Positions 27,802 through 37,743 of a DNA stretch of 64,000 bases are shown here, one piece after another. Source of the stretch: Legionella qingyii (GTDB lineage: Bacteria; Pseudomonadota; Gammaproteobacteria; Legionellales; Legionellaceae); NCBI RefSeq assembly GCF_003184185.1, contig NZ_QHJG01000021.1, forward strand, positions 88,112 to 152,111, in the 5' to 3' direction. The notes below the pieces were generated by a model. It was not told the DNA's origin. It saw only the letters and a list, made by a program, of their open reading frames with translations, and ran no database searches. Position numbers and translations under genes: made by a program. Each line of letters starts with the position of its first letter. The stretch's first letter is position 1.

Positions 27802-28818
27802 ATGGAAGGAAAAATTGAAAATCCTGTTACAGAAACTCCTGCATTAAGTTTGTTTGAATTTAAAACACAACTCGCAAACCATATGAAAGAGTGTGCAATT
27901 TTTAAAATAACATCAGAGAAAGAAATTGAGGAATTAGAATTAAGAAATGATCATGATGGTTTGATTGGGCTACATGAACAGATAATTACAACGGTCAAGG
28001 AGCAAATTGCGGTTAAAGAACAGCAATTAAAAACCGCTGATTCCTATATAAATTACACTTGGGATTTATTGCCTCGGATTACTAGCCAAATTGCCAGGCA
28101 AAACATGTATATAGAAGAATTACAATTACAATTGATTAAAATAAAATCTTTAAAATTTTTATTCTCTTTGAATCCGAGTGAACTGTTTGAGGAAGCATTA
28201 AGAAACAAACCCTCTGCTTTACTCATTATTCAGACTCCAAAACTGATTGCAAAAATCCCTAACCATCAATTAACGGATATGACGAGCAAGGACCCAGAGC
28301 TCATTAAATCACTGGCCCCTATTTTAGCAGCACGTGAATACTCATTTGAAACATCTAATATTTTTGCCGAACTCAAACAGCAAGTCCAAACTGAGGAAGA
28401 TAAATCCTTTATTGTCGAAAAAGAGAATGCTGCGATCCGCGATTTGCTAGTCAAAATTAATAAGTATCTCGATAAAAAAATAGAACAAGCCTTGAACGAA
28501 AATACTCATCCCTGGGCACTTGGATATTTTGGATCACGCCACAAATTAAATAAAGGCGATAAAAAAGTATCTGTACCCCAGGGTATTTATGAATTAAAAG
28601 GGCATTTAGAGCAACTCAATCAAATTGCCCCCAGTGAAATCTTGACCAAGATGCAAAATACACTGCAGATTAAAAACCTAAGAAATCAGAATGAATCCTT
28701 GCTTCAGCAGTTTAAACGACTTATTAGTTATCTTTTTGGATATTATCAATCGCAAGATACAGCAGAAGAATATGAATATCTGGATCAAGTCACAGCAGGA
28801 AAACGATCTATCTCTTGA
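27802..28818 (+). CDS. Hypothetical coiled-coil protein, candidate effector
   Basis: I do not recognise this 338-residue protein. It is almost entirely helical and charged, with heptad-like stretches around 35-125 and 190-225, no signal peptide and no membrane segment. The C-terminus YYQSQDTAEEYEYLDQ, then a short basic end GKRSIS, contains the acidic block typical of Dot/Icm translocation signals. It has its own promoter and sits between maf and eno without operon partners. Effector status is inference from composition and genomic setting. Confidence 0.75.
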   Translation: MEGKIENPVTETPALSLFEFKTQLANHMKECAIFKITSEKEIEELELRNDHDGLIGLHEQIITTVKEQIAVKEQQLKTADSYINYTWDLLPRITSQIARQNMYIEELQLQLIKIKSLKFLFSLNPSELFEEALRNKPSALLIIQTPKLIAKIPNHQLTDMTSKDPELIKSLAPILAAREYSFETSNIFAELKQQVQTEEDKSFIVEKENAAIRDLLVKINKYLDKKIEQALNENTHPWALGYFGSRHKLNKGDKKVSVPQGIYELKGHLEQLNQIAPSEILTKMQNTLQIKNLRNQNESLLQQFKRLISYLFGYYQSQDTAEEYEYLDQVTAGKRSIS

Positions 28819-28907
28819 CAAAGCAAGTACATATCAAAACAATACTTCAATTTGAACACGCAGTAGAAGCCTACTGCTCTCCCAGATTGGACAAATTTTA
28901 ATCGTAA

Positions 28908-30188
<1,281 letters not shown>

Positions 30189-30200
30189 ATTTTAATTATA

Positions 30201-30286
30201 ACCCGGGTAAAGGCGAAAGCCTTACCCCGGGGTTTCGTGCAGGCATAATACTCATCCCGGATTTCACAGCTCTTTACCAGGCTACA
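30201..30286. repeat. Intergenic inverted repeat, copy after eno
   Basis: CCCGGGTAAAGGC pairs with GCCTTACCCCGGG around GAAA, a strong stem-loop, followed by a second arm CATCCCGGATTTCAC and CCAGGCTAC. The first stem directly after eno is a likely terminator-like structure. Confidence 0.75.
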
Positions 30287-30416
30287 CGTTCTTAATCCTC
30301 CGAAAAATGAATATTTGTGTGGTACTTAGTGCGATTAAGGCAAAAACTGCTTCGAAATACTTTAATATTTGCTTAATTGGCAAATACTCTGCGTGCAAAC
30401 TCATCAATGCAATGCA

Positions 30417-30679
30417 CATGAAGAAGGATTTTTAGATCCACAAACGATTATGCCAAGATCAGAGCTTTTTTTGTGCATCCTAACCATGCTCGGCAAGGCC
30501 TCGGAAAAATGCTTCTGGAATATTGTGAGCAACAAGCCTTGTTTCAAGGATTTACAAAGGCAACCTTGCCTGGAGTCAAACTATATCAGGTTTGCGGCTA
30601 TCAAATTATTGGACCAGAATATTTTACCCTCCCCGATGGTGAACAGTTTAAAATGTTAAAAGTGATAAAACACTTTTAA
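30417..30679 (+). pseudogene. GNAT acetyltransferase remnant with frameshift
   Basis: The frame at 30417 reads HEEGFLDPQT. In another frame, from about 30440, the sequence continues NDYAKIRAFFVHPNHARQGLG in pieces and runs to KMLKVIKHF at 30679. Put together these match the acetyl-CoA-binding half of GNAT proteins (DPxTD, AKIRAFFVHP, RxGxG). A one-base indel in the short A-rich stretch near 30440 would explain the break, and no N-terminal half is recognisable upstream. It is therefore a decayed gene, not two small ones. Confidence 0.75.
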
Positions 30680-30782
30680 AATTAGGGTCTGCTGACAATT
30701 CGCCTCACCGCCTACGTGCCGCGGTTTTTCCCTGTCTCTTAATCAAGAGACAGGTCACTGTATTCGGACTACACTCATAAAA

Positions 30783-31355
30783 CTAATCATTTTTTCTGGA
30801 ACGATAGTCTGGGATTTCCTTAGGATAGCGGCCTTTTATCGTTTTAAAAAAATCAAGAATCATTGGGAAATCTTTATCGATATCTCCCGATGGTTGGAAC
30901 TTTTCATGAATTCGCAGTTCCTTTGTTGAATAATCAGGTCCTACCATGACTATAGGCAACCCGGCTTGACACGCGATATGGTAAAATCCCTCTTTCCAAC
31001 GAGTTACTGCACTACGCGTCCCCTCAGGGGTAATGGCAAGCTTAAACTCATCACGAGAGCGAAATATTTCTACGACTTGCTCGACTGTCTTATTTTTTTT
31101 AGAACGATCTACAGGGGCTCCGCCTAAAGCCTTTAACAATAAACCTAAAGGAAAGAAGAACAATTGATCTTTTGCTAAAAAGTTAATTTTAATTCCCATT
31201 GAAAAACGAGCAAATAAACCAACAGCAAAATCCCAATTACTGGTGTGAGGAGCCACAACAACCAAATATTTTTTATCTTCTGGTAATTTGCCGACAACTT
31301 TCCATCCAAACAGTTTTAAAATAAAACGACCAAAATTTTTCATAATCAAAATCAA
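30783..31355 (-). CDS. Lysophospholipid acyltransferase family protein (PlsC-like)
   Basis: PlsC-type enzymes move fatty acyl groups onto lysophospholipids or similar acceptors at the inner membrane. The 190 residues contain the catalytic HTSNWD (H37, D42; H-x4-D), the glycine/Arg motif ALGGAPVDRSKK and TPEGTRS, which all match the family. It is shorter than PlsC proper (about 240) and resembles the small acyltransferases in many Legionella and Bacteroidetes genomes. Starts at 31355 or 31343 are both possible; no clear ribosome site distinguishes them. The acyl acceptor is unknown. Confidence 0.88.
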   Translation of the reverse strand: MILIMKNFGRFILKLFGWKVVGKLPEDKKYLVVVAPHTSNWDFAVGLFARFSMGIKINFLAKDQLFFFPLGLLLKALGGAPVDRSKKNKTVEQVVEIFRSRDEFKLAITPEGTRSAVTRWKEGFYHIACQAGLPIVMVGPDYSTKELRIHEKFQPSGDIDKDFPMILDFFKTIKGRYPKEIPDYRSRKND

Positions 31356-31522
31356 AAATTATTTTTTTTTAGTATATACAAATTATCATGTTGATACACC
31401 ACTATCTCACAATGGAATCTAGTTTGCCAAAGCAAGAACGATAAAAAAATCAATAAACCGCACCACAGAACAATATTTATACTAAAATAATACATATATA
31501 GGTGGAGCTATGGAGTGCCAAA

Positions 31523-32107
31523 ATGAATAAGCAAGATCCTGCACTTGAATTTTCCAATCCACGTTTACTGGCAAGTGTTTATTATGGATTACTGTCTGTT
31601 GTCGGAACGATACTCATTAATGCTTTTCTCACGACAATCGGTTTCGAGGAACTTGTACCTTTATTTAAGGCTATTATCCTGGGGATGATTGTAGCGTCCA
31701 TAACTGGAGCTCTATTTGGAGAGCGAATCGTTCATTGCCCTGAACCCTATAAACTCAAAACATTTTTGTTGGGTTTTATCATGGTTCTGCTTTCCTTACC
31801 TTTTTTTGATCTTGGCCTGCTGCTCTTTATGGATACCTCAGAAAACCAAGTATTAAGAGTAACTAATTTTAATGATTTTGTTTCCGCTTACTTTATTGTC
31901 CTTGGCTACAGTTATATTCTTTTTGGCTTATGGCTCGCCATTGCATCGGGTTTAGCCTCTATCTATTTACGAGGCCATTTTGTCCACCATATTTTGTATA
32001 CGGACAAGCGACGAAGTCATCGTTTACCTCAATATATAAGTGCAACAAAAAAAACCAAATCAAAGCCAGCACAAAAATCTCGTACTTTGCAGCGCAAAAA
32101 AACTTAA
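31523..32107 (+). CDS. Hypothetical four-helix membrane protein
   Basis: The 194 residues hold four hydrophobic segments (about 15-40, 45-65, 77-103 and 122-150) and a strongly basic C-terminal tail (TKKTKSKPAQKSRTLQRKK) that should lie in the cytoplasm. The ATG at 31523 has GGAG at suitable spacing; an in-frame GTG seven codons earlier is less likely. No known family motif is seen. A weak family resemblance to other Legionella small membrane proteins is only an impression. Confidence 0.72.
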   Translation: MNKQDPALEFSNPRLLASVYYGLLSVVGTILINAFLTTIGFEELVPLFKAIILGMIVASITGALFGERIVHCPEPYKLKTFLLGFIMVLLSLPFFDLGLLLFMDTSENQVLRVTNFNDFVSAYFIVLGYSYILFGLWLAIASGLASIYLRGHFVHHILYTDKRRSHRLPQYISATKKTKSKPAQKSRTLQRKKT

Positions 32108-32142
32108 GTAAAATCCTTCAATACTCAGCTTTTCATCGCATT

Positions 32143-32224
32143 GTAGCCTGGGTAAACGCGCAAGCAATAACCTGGAATTCCTATCAGAGAGTTTCCGGAT
32201 TTTACTTCGCTAACTCCAGCTACA
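32143..32224. repeat. Intergenic inverted repeat, degenerate copy
   Basis: GTAGCCTGGGTAAACGCG at the left and TTTACTTCGCTAACTCCAGC with CTAC at the right are degenerate arms around CCTGGAATTCC and TTTCCGGATT. It lies between the membrane-protein gene and the nuclease gene. Confidence 0.6.
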
Positions 32225-32256
32225 GAGCATCCAGGATATAATTGATTTGGACTTTT

Positions 32257-34794
32257 ATGCCTACATTTACTTTCACTGATAAAGAACATCTATTTCTTCG
32301 ATTAGCTCAAAAAAACACTGTTCTCACCCCCAATAACCGACTCAGTGAAGCGATACTTCAACAGTATTTCTCCCAATGCAATAAGCAAACCATAGAAAAA
32401 CCACAATGCATGCCGTTTAGCGTTGCATTAGTTAAGGCCTATGAGCAACTCAATTGCCTTAATCCACATAGTTTCCATCCCACTTTGTTAAACAGCACTC
32501 AATGTCAGTATCTATGGCGCAAAATAATTCAATCTGAATCGAATATAACTTACAGTGAAGGTCTGCTCAAATCGATAATCAGCGCTTGGGAACGTTGCCA
32601 ACTATGGCAAATTAGCATGGAGGATCCTGCTTTTCATTACACAGCGCAAACACAACAATTCCAAAAGTGGTGGCAATTATTTGATAAGCAATTAAAACGA
32701 CAACATTTAATTACTGAATATCAATTAGTCCCTTATTTACTCGATGTCGATAGTTCTTTTTTTTCTCAAGATATTGTTTGGGTTTGTTTTGATGATTTTA
32801 CTCCGCAGCAAATACGTCTACAGGAGCATCTGGCGAAAAAGGGATTTGTTCAATACCAATATGATTTAAAAGAAAAATTATCCAACACTAAGGTATTCGC
32901 AGCTCAAGACAACAAAGAAGAATATCAACAGCTCATGTTATGGTTGCATTTAAAAATACAAGAAGGAAACCAACGGATAGGTGTCGTGGTCCCCAATTTA
33001 GAACAAGAATCGCCTTCATTACAAAGAATGTTGGCACATCATTTTGAGTCATCATACTTTAATATCTCTCTAGGCCAATCTCTAAGCAATTTCCCTTTAG
33101 TTTCCCATGCTTTATGCTGGCTTGGTTTAGATGCCACGCATCTAAATTCGCATCAAGCAAGCTTGCTTCTGCAATCACCTTATTTAGGCAGTTCTAAAGA
33201 AGAATTCATCGCACGATCTGAGTACTTGCAAGATGGAGTATTATTAGAAAATCGTTCCATTCCATTAAATACTTTGATAAAGGAACTGCATCGTTATGCC
33301 CCCAAACTTGCTAAGTTATTAGACAATATTACTCCTTACCCTCATGAAGCTACGGTACAAGAATGGATAGACTTGTTTCAAAAACGCCTAAATACTTTGG
33401 GATTTCCTGGGGATTATACCCTTAGCTCCGAGAACTATCAGTGTTTTAATCGTTTTATTACTGTCTTTGATGAGCTGAGGCAATTTGCTTTACTCAAGTC
33501 AAGTTTTACAAAATCGGATGCCTTTGAGGCAATAAAAAATCTTACTGACAACACCATTTTCCAAGCGCAAAAAACCAACGCCCCAATTCAAATTTCTGGT
33601 CTATTGGAAGCTTCGGGATGTGAGTTTGACAGTTTATGGATCATGGGGTTAACCGATCAATGTTTACCTCAAAAAGTTCAGTTATCTGCGTTTATTCCTC
33701 CACCGTTGCAACGTCAGTTATGCATGCCTCATAGCTTGCCTGCTCGTGAACTGCAATTTGCTCGTCAGACCCTGCAACGATTACAAAGAGGTGCCGACTC
33801 TGTAGTATTTAGCTATGCCCAATTACAGGCTGATACACCCAATTTACCTTGTTCCTTAATTACCAACATTCCCCATTTTGAACCACTGCCAACACATTAT
33901 GAAGCACAAAAGTTGTCTGAGTTAATGACTATAGAAGAATGCTTTAACATTCCTGTATTGCCAGAGGAGAACATTTATGGCGGCACAGCAATCCTGTCGA
34001 ATCAAGCCAAGTGCCCTTTTAAAGCATTTGCTGAACACCGACTCCGAGCAAAAAGCTTTTTACAAACAAGAGATGGTTTAGATAATAAAGAACGAGGTCA
34101 AATCATTCATAAGGTAATGGAGCTGCTATGGCAAAAATTGAAGAGCCAGCATCAACTGCTTCATTTAGCCGCTGAGCTGTTGGAACAGTATATTGATGAA
34201 GCCATTCATACGGCTTTAGCTTCACTAAAAAATCAACATTGTGACGCCACCAATTCAATTCAGGAGGTGGAATACACGCGTTTAAAACGGCTGGTACGTA
34301 CATGTCTTGACTGGGAAAAACAGCGAGCTCCTTTTACTGTTGCAGCGATAGAGCAATCTTATAAAATTAATTTAGCCGGTCTTGATTTTCAAGTGCGAGT
34401 GGATCGCTTGGATCTGGTTGAAAACAAAAAATGGGTTATTGATTATAAAAGCTCGCTGCCAACCAGCAAACCTTGGAATGAAGAACGGCCTAAAGAATCA
34501 CAATTATTGCTTTATGCTTTGCTCGATGAACAAATTAACACGCTGCTCCTTCTTCAATTGAAAACCGGCAAAATTAGCTGTTCCGGTTTTAGTGAAGAAA
34601 AACAAAATATTAGTGGGATTACTGCCTTAAAGAAAGAAGAAACATGGACAGAATATAGAGATATCTGGCAGAAGCAACTAACTGAGTTAGCTAAAGAATT
34701 TCAAGATGGTTTCTGCCCACCGCAACCAGCCCATATAACTATTTGTCAACAATGTGATTTTCAGAATTTATGTCGTTTTCAAGTAGAGGAATAG
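32257..34794 (+). CDS. AddB/RecB-like PD-(D/E)XK nuclease, probable DNA repair protein
   Basis: The 845 residues resemble the proteobacterial probable DNA repair family that pairs an inactivated superfamily I helicase body with a C-terminal RecB-type nuclease. The nuclease core is visible late in the protein: RGQIIHKVMELLW, FQVRVDRLDL, WVIDYKSS (the D..xK of the motif) and QLLLYALL. The Cys cluster CQQCDFQNLCRF, with an earlier Cys in AKCPFKAFAEHRLRA, should bind an iron-sulphur cluster. No intact Walker A is seen at the N-terminus. I prefer the ATG at 32257; a TTG at 32242 with AGGA upstream is an alternative. The partner helicase, often encoded next door, is not present. Confidence 0.85.
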   Translation: MPTFTFTDKEHLFLRLAQKNTVLTPNNRLSEAILQQYFSQCNKQTIEKPQCMPFSVALVKAYEQLNCLNPHSFHPTLLNSTQCQYLWRKIIQSESNITYSEGLLKSIISAWERCQLWQISMEDPAFHYTAQTQQFQKWWQLFDKQLKRQHLITEYQLVPYLLDVDSSFFSQDIVWVCFDDFTPQQIRLQEHLAKKGFVQYQYDLKEKLSNTKVFAAQDNKEEYQQLMLWLHLKIQEGNQRIGVVVPNLEQESPSLQRMLAHHFESSYFNISLGQSLSNFPLVSHALCWLGLDATHLNSHQASLLLQSPYLGSSKEEFIARSEYLQDGVLLENRSIPLNTLIKELHRYAPKLAKLLDNITPYPHEATVQEWIDLFQKRLNTLGFPGDYTLSSENYQCFNRFITVFDELRQFALLKSSFTKSDAFEAIKNLTDNTIFQAQKTNAPIQISGLLEASGCEFDSLWIMGLTDQCLPQKVQLSAFIPPPLQRQLCMPHSLPARELQFARQTLQRLQRGADSVVFSYAQLQADTPNLPCSLITNIPHFEPLPTHYEAQKLSELMTIEECFNIPVLPEENIYGGTAILSNQAKCPFKAFAEHRLRAKSFLQTRDGLDNKERGQIIHKVMELLWQKLKSQHQLLHLAAELLEQYIDEAIHTALASLKNQHCDATNSIQEVEYTRLKRLVRTCLDWEKQRAPFTVAAIEQSYKINLAGLDFQVRVDRLDLVENKKWVIDYKSSLPTSKPWNEERPKESQLLLYALLDEQINTLLLLQLKTGKISCSGFSEEKQNISGITALKKEETWTEYRDIWQKQLTELAKEFQDGFCPPQPAHITICQQCDFQNLCRFQVEE

Positions 34795-34908
34795 TATTAT
34801 CCTTTTGATGTTAATTATGATATAAGACTTTTAGCCTATTCAAACTCCATTGAAGTGGTTTTAATCCCCATGGTTTCCCTACTATTAATAATAACAAAGA
34901 GATGAATC

Positions 34909-35535
34909 ATGCCTTTTAATCAAAGAAAATTAGAACTACGTTTAAGCGCCTGTGACAGCAAACTACACGCTTTATTTGCTAAAGCTCAAATCGGCGAAAA
35001 ATTACAACAACAAGTAAATGCCGTACAAGATTATTATAACCTTTCTTATACCAAAGCAACGACTGCCAAAAAAGTTGAAGAAATTGCAGCCAGTTATGAA
35101 TTATTTATTGACCAATTATCCAAGCTAAAAAAAGGGGAGCTAACTCCAAAAGCAGCATCAGAACGAATTGCAAGTGCTTGTGAATCCAGAAAAATTGGAG
35201 TCCTATTCCATAATCTCGCTAAAGCATGCGAACTCATGTTCTATGCAGCAACCGCTTTTTCACTGTATGCAGGTATCTTCGGTATCGCGCTACCGGTACT
35301 CATTGTCCAACCTGTTTTAGGGGTTGCAGTCGGAATAACAATAGTCGGAGCAATGCTTTCGGCAATATACAAAGCGGGTACATGTCTTACAGAATTTAGA
35401 TCATTAAGTCGCCACGATGCTGAATACACTAATGAGTTAAGTTTGGTTTCATTCTTTAAACCAAAACATCAAGAAAAAGAAAACGTTGACCGGATTGAAG
35501 ATGAAGAGTTAGAGGGAGCTTGCTGTTATAGTTAA
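34909..35535 (+). CDS. Hypothetical membrane-hairpin protein with acidic tail and CaaX-like end
   Basis: I do not recognise this 208-residue protein. Residues 1-95 are helical and charged. Two closely spaced hydrophobic segments (about 104-125 and 127-150) form a likely membrane hairpin, and the last 40 residues are polar with an acidic block (EKENVDRIEDEELEG). It ends ACCYS, so the last four residues CCYS read as a CaaX-type prenylation box with a double Cys. An acidic block plus CaaX is the pattern of host-lipidated Legionella effectors. All of this is inference; the CaaX match may be chance. Confidence 0.7.
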   Translation: MPFNQRKLELRLSACDSKLHALFAKAQIGEKLQQQVNAVQDYYNLSYTKATTAKKVEEIAASYELFIDQLSKLKKGELTPKAASERIASACESRKIGVLFHNLAKACELMFYAATAFSLYAGIFGIALPVLIVQPVLGVAVGITIVGAMLSAIYKAGTCLTEFRSLSRHDAEYTNELSLVSFFKPKHQEKENVDRIEDEELEGACCYS

Positions 35536-35573
35536 TATTCCTACTGAGTTCTGCCGTTTTATATTATATGAGA

Positions 35574-35625
35574 GTAGTCTGGGGGTAATGCAAGAACGAG
35601 ATTCGCTTTGCAGTCCCAGGCTATG
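35574..35625. repeat. Intergenic inverted repeat, short copy
   Basis: AGTCTGGGGGTAATGCAA is opposed by TTTGCAGTCCCAGGCTA around CGAGATTCG. It sits between the hairpin-protein gene and the lipoprotein gene. Confidence 0.6.
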
Positions 35626-35704
35626 TTTTTTATAACACTTGCTACAATTGCGAAATTTAACCAGATGTTTAATAATGATAAAATCACGGGACAAGGGAGT
35701 GAAC

Positions 35705-36424
35705 ATGTCACTCAAATTAGCTAAAGTACGAATTCTATATTGTAGTTTAATCACATGCTTACTGAGTAGTTGTTTTCATCCGCCATATAATAATTTCAAA
35801 CCAGTACATCCCATGCCCAAAAGAGTTGCTACTGGAGCCGTTGTAGGAACCGCTGTGGGTGCTGCAGCAACAGGAAGCGTAGCTGGCGCACTCGTAGGCA
35901 CTGTTGCCGGAGGCACTGTTGGTGCTGCTGTAGGATTTTACAAAACCAGTAGACGCAGCATTATTAAAGAATTAAATAAAGAAAATATCGAGTACGTACA
36001 ATATGGGGATACCATAACCTTGATTGTACCAGTTGATAAATATTTTATGTTTGAAAGTCCTCGCCTCAATGAAATCTGTTATCCAGGTCTGGAAAATATT
36101 ATTAGATTATTAAAATTTTACCCGAACAGTCCTGTTTATGTCGCAGGGTTCACGGACAATGTGGGCACGAGTCGTCATAAAAAATTACTGTCCCAAGCTC
36201 AAGCTGAAACCATGCTTACCTTTTTATGGGCCAATAAAATTCCTGCCCAACTTCTTAAAGCAGAAGGTTATGGGGATAAAAATGATGTAGGTGACAATAA
36301 ATTGATTCATGGTAGTGCATTTAATCGTCGCATTGAAATTCAGTGGTTCAATAATTATGGTACTAAGACTTGTGCAACATGTCCAATTACAGTACCATCA
36401 CCAGTAGTCTATTCAATGAAGTAA
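35705..36424 (+). CDS. OmpA-family peptidoglycan-binding lipoprotein
   Basis: The ATG at 35705 (239 residues) has GGGAG 5 nt upstream and yields a clean lipoprotein signal with lipobox LSSC (Cys23); earlier in-frame codons are not credible. After it comes a glycine-zipper region (about 45-80, repeated GAxVGT and AGGTVGAA), then an OmpA C-like domain with GFTDNVGTSRHKKLLSQAQA and the RRIEI end that bind diaminopimelate in peptidoglycan. It anchors the outer membrane to the wall, or belongs to an envelope complex. It resembles DotK/IcmN in overall plan but is not in an icm/dot cluster. The permease gene starts 8 nt after its stop. Confidence 0.87.
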   Translation: MSLKLAKVRILYCSLITCLLSSCFHPPYNNFKPVHPMPKRVATGAVVGTAVGAAATGSVAGALVGTVAGGTVGAAVGFYKTSRRSIIKELNKENIEYVQYGDTITLIVPVDKYFMFESPRLNEICYPGLENIIRLLKFYPNSPVYVAGFTDNVGTSRHKKLLSQAQAETMLTFLWANKIPAQLLKAEGYGDKNDVGDNKLIHGSAFNRRIEIQWFNNYGTKTCATCPITVPSPVVYSMK

Positions 36425-36432
36425 GGCGGATA

Positions 36433-37620
36433 ATGCGTTCAAGATTTATTGGGGGAATTCTTTTAATTGTTGGTACGTCTATAGGCGGGGGGATGCTCGC
36501 CTTGCCAGTTGCCAATGCAGCAACTGGTTTTTGGCAGTCTTCAATTTTTCTGTTCCTTTGCTGGGTATTCATGACATTAGGGGCATTTTTTATCCTTGAA
36601 GCCAATCTTTATTTACCCAGAGGAAAGCATATGGTTTCAATGGCGCAAGCCACTTTGGGTAATTATGGCCTGCTTGCTGCTTGGATAAGCTATCTTTTTT
36701 TACTTTATACCCTACTCTCTGCTTATATTTCAGGTGGAGCTGATGTATTAAACAGCCTCCTTTTTAAAATAGGATTGCATCTCGCTGATTGGCAAGCAAG
36801 TTTGTTATTTACACTTCTATTTGGGCTGGTTGTTTACGGTGGGATTCGTTATGTAGACTATGTCAACCGCGGCCTGATGTTTGGTAAATTGGCTGTTTAT
36901 TTCTTATTAGTACTGCTTATTGCGCCACACATTGAACTACAGCATTTGCGTCATGGCGACATACAATATATCGGCGGCGCGATTATGATTTTAATTACCT
37001 CCTTCGGATTCGCCATCATTGTCCCCAATCTAAGAGACTATTTTGATGATGACGTGAAACAATTGAAAAAAGTTATTTTTATTGGTTCGCTAATTCCTCT
37101 ATTTTGTTATTTGGCTTGGGATGCTGTTATTATGGGCGCCCTTCCATCTGAAGGAAGTCAAAACCTTGAGAGCTTAATGCATAATCCACATACTACCAGT
37201 GCTTTAGCAAGCCTGCTCTCGAATAAAGTGCAAAATACTATGATCAGTGCTTTATTTAACTTCTTCACCTCTATTTGTATGCTCACTGCATTTCTTGGCG
37301 TGTCCTTATGCTTATACAGTTTTCTTGCTGATGGCTTAAAGTTGCGTGAACGAGGAAATCATGGCATTGGGTTATTTTTACTCACCTTTGTACCCCCGCT
37401 ACTTATCGTTATTTATTATCCTGGTGCATACATCCATGCATTAGGTTATGCCGGCATTTTTTGTATCATCCTACTACTACTTTTACCGGCATTAATGTGT
37501 TATTTTGGCAGAAAAAATCATCACTCTGTCTTTATTGTTCCAGGAGGTAAATGGACTCAAATCGCTGTAGTTGCTGTTTCTGTCGGGTTATTGATACATG
37601 AATTCTGGAATTTGCTATAG
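36433..37620 (+). CDS. Aromatic amino acid permease, HAAAP family (TyrP-like), copy 1
   Basis: The 395 residues form about eleven membrane helices of the hydroxy/aromatic amino acid permease family (TyrP, Mtr, TdcC), which import amino acids with protons. The first helix has the family signature GGILLIVGTSIGGGMLALP, and YVDYVNRGLMFGKL follows the fifth. The ATG at 36433 is supported by AAGGCGG 4-5 nt upstream and the conserved N-terminus. It begins 8 nt after the lipoprotein stop, suggesting one transcript. A close paralogue lies downstream. Confidence 0.92.
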   Translation: MRSRFIGGILLIVGTSIGGGMLALPVANAATGFWQSSIFLFLCWVFMTLGAFFILEANLYLPRGKHMVSMAQATLGNYGLLAAWISYLFLLYTLLSAYISGGADVLNSLLFKIGLHLADWQASLLFTLLFGLVVYGGIRYVDYVNRGLMFGKLAVYFLLVLLIAPHIELQHLRHGDIQYIGGAIMILITSFGFAIIVPNLRDYFDDDVKQLKKVIFIGSLIPLFCYLAWDAVIMGALPSEGSQNLESLMHNPHTTSALASLLSNKVQNTMISALFNFFTSICMLTAFLGVSLCLYSFLADGLKLRERGNHGIGLFLLTFVPPLLIVIYYPGAYIHALGYAGIFCIILLLLLPALMCYFGRKNHHSVFIVPGGKWTQIAVVAVSVGLLIHEFWNLL

Positions 37621-37743
37621 ATAACTTAAATGAAACACCACAACCCAGGATTTCGAAGAGCCATGGGCAATGATACAATTGACTAAAATTGAACAACAAG
37701 GTATCATATTGGATTGTTTTTAAACGATTTTGGATTATGTCTC

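Noticed and set aside
30473..30679. Separate small acetyltransferase gene
   Set aside because: It has only the C-terminal half of a GNAT domain and continues an upstream frame after an indel, so it is part of a pseudogene.
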